A stretch of 8,747 nucleotides of DNA from an uncultured Lachnospiraceae bacterium. GTDB lineage: Bacteria > Bacillota_A > Clostridia > Lachnospirales > Lachnospiraceae. Positions 7,165 to 8,747 of this stretch are shown here, one piece after another. The DNA is taken from NCBI GenBank assembly GCA_905200565.1, contig CAJKKX010000077.1:1-8747 (forward strand). Reading direction: 5' to 3'. The position numbers and the translations under genes were made by a program. The stretch's first letter is position 1; each line of letters begins with the position of its first letter. The notes beneath the pieces were generated by a model. That model was not told where the DNA came from, searched no databases, and saw only the letters and a program-made list of their open reading frames with translations.

Positions 7165-8538
7165 ATGTCAATCGAATACATGGGACTTCGTGAAATCAAG
7201 GGTTCTCTGCTTGTCCTGGAGGGCGTGGAACATGCCTCTTATGAAGAAATCGTAGAAATTATGACAGGCTCCGAAAAAAGATTTGGCCGCATCGTGGAAC
7301 TGTATGGAGATAAGGCTGTCATCCAGGTATTTGAAGGCAGCGACGGTATGTCTCTCCAGAATACGCGCATAAAGCTGACCGGGCATCCCATGGAAGCGGC
7401 GCTCTCACTCGAAATACTGGGACGTACCTTCAACGGAACCGGACAGCCAATCGATGGTATGGGAGAGATTACCCCGGACGTCAAACGAAACATCAATGGT
7501 ATGCCGCTGAATCCCGTCGCCCGTGAATATCCCCGCAATTACATCCATACCGGTATTTCAGCCATTGATGGACTGACTACCCTGATCCGCGGCCAGAAGC
7601 TCCCCATATTCTCCGGAAACGGCCTTCCCCATGACAGGCTCGCCGCTCAGCTTGTAAAGCAGGCGTCACTCGGTGACAGCACGGATGGAAATTTTGGCAT
7701 CGTATTTGCCGCTATGGGCGTCACCCGCGACGAAGCAGAATTTTTTCGCAAAACCTTTGAGGAGAGCGGCGTCTCCGACCATACCGTTATGTACCTGAAC
7801 TTATCAAACGATCCTATCGTGGAACGTCTGATTACCCCAAAGCTTGCCCTGACCGCCGCCGAGTATCTGGCTTTTGAGAACCATATGCACATTCTGGTGG
7901 TATTAACCGATATGACGAACTATGCCGAAGCGATGCGTGAAGTCTCCTCCTCAAAGGGTGAAATCCCAAGCCGCAAGGGATACCCCGGTTATCTTTACAG
8001 TGAACTCGCCTCCATCTACGAGCGGGCGGGGCTGATCAGGGACTGCGCCGGTTCTGTAACGCAGATTCCAATCCTGACTATGCCCGGCGACGACGTCACC
8101 CACCCCGTTCCTGACCTGACAGGCTATATTACCGAGGGGCAGATCATTCTTTCCAGGGAGCTGTACCGTAGGGGCATCAATCCCCCGGTGGACGTACTGC
8201 CATCCCTGTCCCGTCTGAAAGATAAGGGAATCGGAGAAGGTAAGACAAGAGCTGACCATGCAAATACCATGAACCAGTTATTTGCCGCATATTCCCGTGG
8301 TAAAGACGCAAAAGAACTGATGACTATTCTTGGAGAAGCTGCCCTTACAGATATCGACCTTCTCTATGCAAAATTTGCAGATGCATTCGAAAAAGAATAC
8401 GTATCCCAGGGGTACAATACGGATCGTTCCATCGAGGAAACACTGGAAATTGGCTGGAAACTGCTGTCTATGCTTCCGAGAGCAGAACTGAAACGTATCG
8501 ATGATAAGTACCTGGATATGTACTACGGAAAGCAGTAA
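7165..8538 (+). CDS. ntpB: V/A-type ATPase regulatory subunit B
   Basis: Subunit B alternates with A in the A3B3 head and contributes to the nucleotide pocket at the interface, but it does not catalyse. The P-loop is replaced by [12 protein letters not shown] (149-160), the hallmark of V-type B subunits, and the conserved [18 protein letters not shown] lies around 244-261. I choose ATG 7165, giving 457 residues (E. hirae NtpB is about 458). AGGAGG at 7151-7156 stands eight bases before it, and the protein then begins [13 protein letters not shown] as expected. An upstream in-frame ATG at 7123 would add 14 residues read from the end of the A gene, with no ribosome site. The SD overlaps the stop of subunit A, so the two main head subunits are tightly linked. 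Confidence 0.98.
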   Translation: MSIEYMGLREIKGSLLVLEGVEHASYEEIVEIMTGSEKRFGRIVELYGDKAVIQVFEGSDGMSLQNTRIKLTGHPMEAALSLEILGRTFNGTGQPIDGMGEITPDVKRNINGMPLNPVAREYPRNYIHTGISAIDGLTTLIRGQKLPIFSGNGLPHDRLAAQLVKQASLGDSTDGNFGIVFAAMGVTRDEAEFFRKTFEESGVSDHTVMYLNLSNDPIVERLITPKLALTAAEYLAFENHMHILVVLTDMTNYAEAMREVSSSKGEIPSRKGYPGYLYSELASIYERAGLIRDCAGSVTQIPILTMPGDDVTHPVPDLTGYITEGQIILSRELYRRGINPPVDVLPSLSRLKDKGIGEGKTRADHANTMNQLFAAYSRGKDAKELMTILGEAALTDIDLLYAKFADAFEKEYVSQGYNTDRSIEETLEIGWKLLSMLPRAELKRIDDKYLDMYYGKQ

Positions 8539-8583
8539 GCCGTGCGCAGATGTATAGAAAATTTATGATAAGGAGGTGCGGCA
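8539..8583 (+). promoter_or_regulatory. Leader of subunit D: perfect SD with a possible hairpin over it
   Basis: The 45 bases between B and D hold AAGGAGGTG (8570-8578), the best SD in the window, with the AGGAGG core seven bases from the ATG. The sequence GCCGTGC (8539-8545), directly after the stop of B, can pair with GTGCGGC (8576-8582) through five Watson-Crick and two G-U pairs across a 30-base loop. That would cover the end of the SD and the spacer. The stem is short and its loop long, so it is only a possibility. Confidence 0.3.
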
Positions 8584-8747
8584 ATGGCGTCTAAGCAGAT
8601 TACTCCTACCCGTATGGAGCTTACCCGGACGAAGAAGAAACTGGCTACCGCAAGAAAGGGCCATAAGCTTTTGAAAGATAAGCGGGATGAGCTGATGCGT
8701 CAGTTCCTGGAACTGGTTCGGGAGAATATGGCGCTTCGGCAGAAGGT
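8584..8747 (+). CDS. ntpD: V/A-type ATPase subunit D (central shaft), 3' part outside the window
   Basis: Subunit D is the long helical hairpin at the core of the rotating shaft inside the A3B3 head. Only the first 54 codons and two bases are present. They read [20 protein letters not shown] and continue as a basic helix ([17 protein letters not shown]) toward [11 protein letters not shown]. The 'PTR..L...K..L..A.KGH.LLK.KRDEL' pattern is characteristic of the D family, whose full length is about 200-215 residues. The gene follows B, as in most bacterial V-type operons. The start is fixed by the strong SD just upstream. Confidence 0.96.
   Translation, partial: MASKQITPTRMELTRTKKKLATARKGHKLLKDKRDELMRQFLELVRENMALRQK

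Noticed and set aside
1..8747. Mobile element, CRISPR array, tRNA or phage sequence
   Set aside because: The window is nearly all accounted for by trmB and ATPase genes; I saw no repeats, integrase or transposase motifs, or tRNA-like cloverleaf.

Overview
The window holds one almost complete operon for a bacterial V/A-type (rotary) ATPase on the + strand. It is preceded by a divergently transcribed tRNA methyltransferase gene, trmB, that runs off the left edge. Strong AGGAGG Shine-Dalgarno (SD) sites, roughly even GC content, and the protein subtype (a c subunit with an extra N-terminal part and a subunit I of the '116 kDa' kind) point to a Gram-positive anaerobe of the Clostridia, probably Lachnospiraceae. 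That placement is inferred from sequence style and remembered relatives, not from a search.

Layout: 1-633 (-) trmB, lacking at most its last few codons; 634-796 a divergent intergenic region with candidate promoters for both sides; then, all on +, G/H stalk subunit (797-1108), C (1112-2143), I (2201-3946), K/c (3995-4441), F (4441-4749), E (4805-5392), A (5385-7151), B (7165-8538) and the first 54 codons of D (8584 to the edge). Every gene in the operon follows within 60 bases of the previous one or overlaps it, and I see no terminator or unexplained stretch over 300 bases.

How the parts work together: A and B form the A3B3 headpiece, with the catalytic P-loop only in A. D and F form the turning central shaft and C is the socket joining it to the membrane ring. 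E and the G/H coiled coil form the peripheral stalks. I carries the stator arginine and the ion half-channels, and K forms the ion-carrying ring. The set is complete apart from the unseen end of D and could act as an ion-pumping ATPase or an ATP synthase. The c subunit lacks two polar residues that bind sodium in Enterococcus hirae NtpK, so proton coupling is my tentative preference.

I do not see a new biological system here. The points most worth a second look are the architecture of the c subunit (an extra N-terminal hydrophobic module ending in a signal-peptidase-like site), the compact subunit I, and translation signals that seem to differ with the copy number of each subunit.
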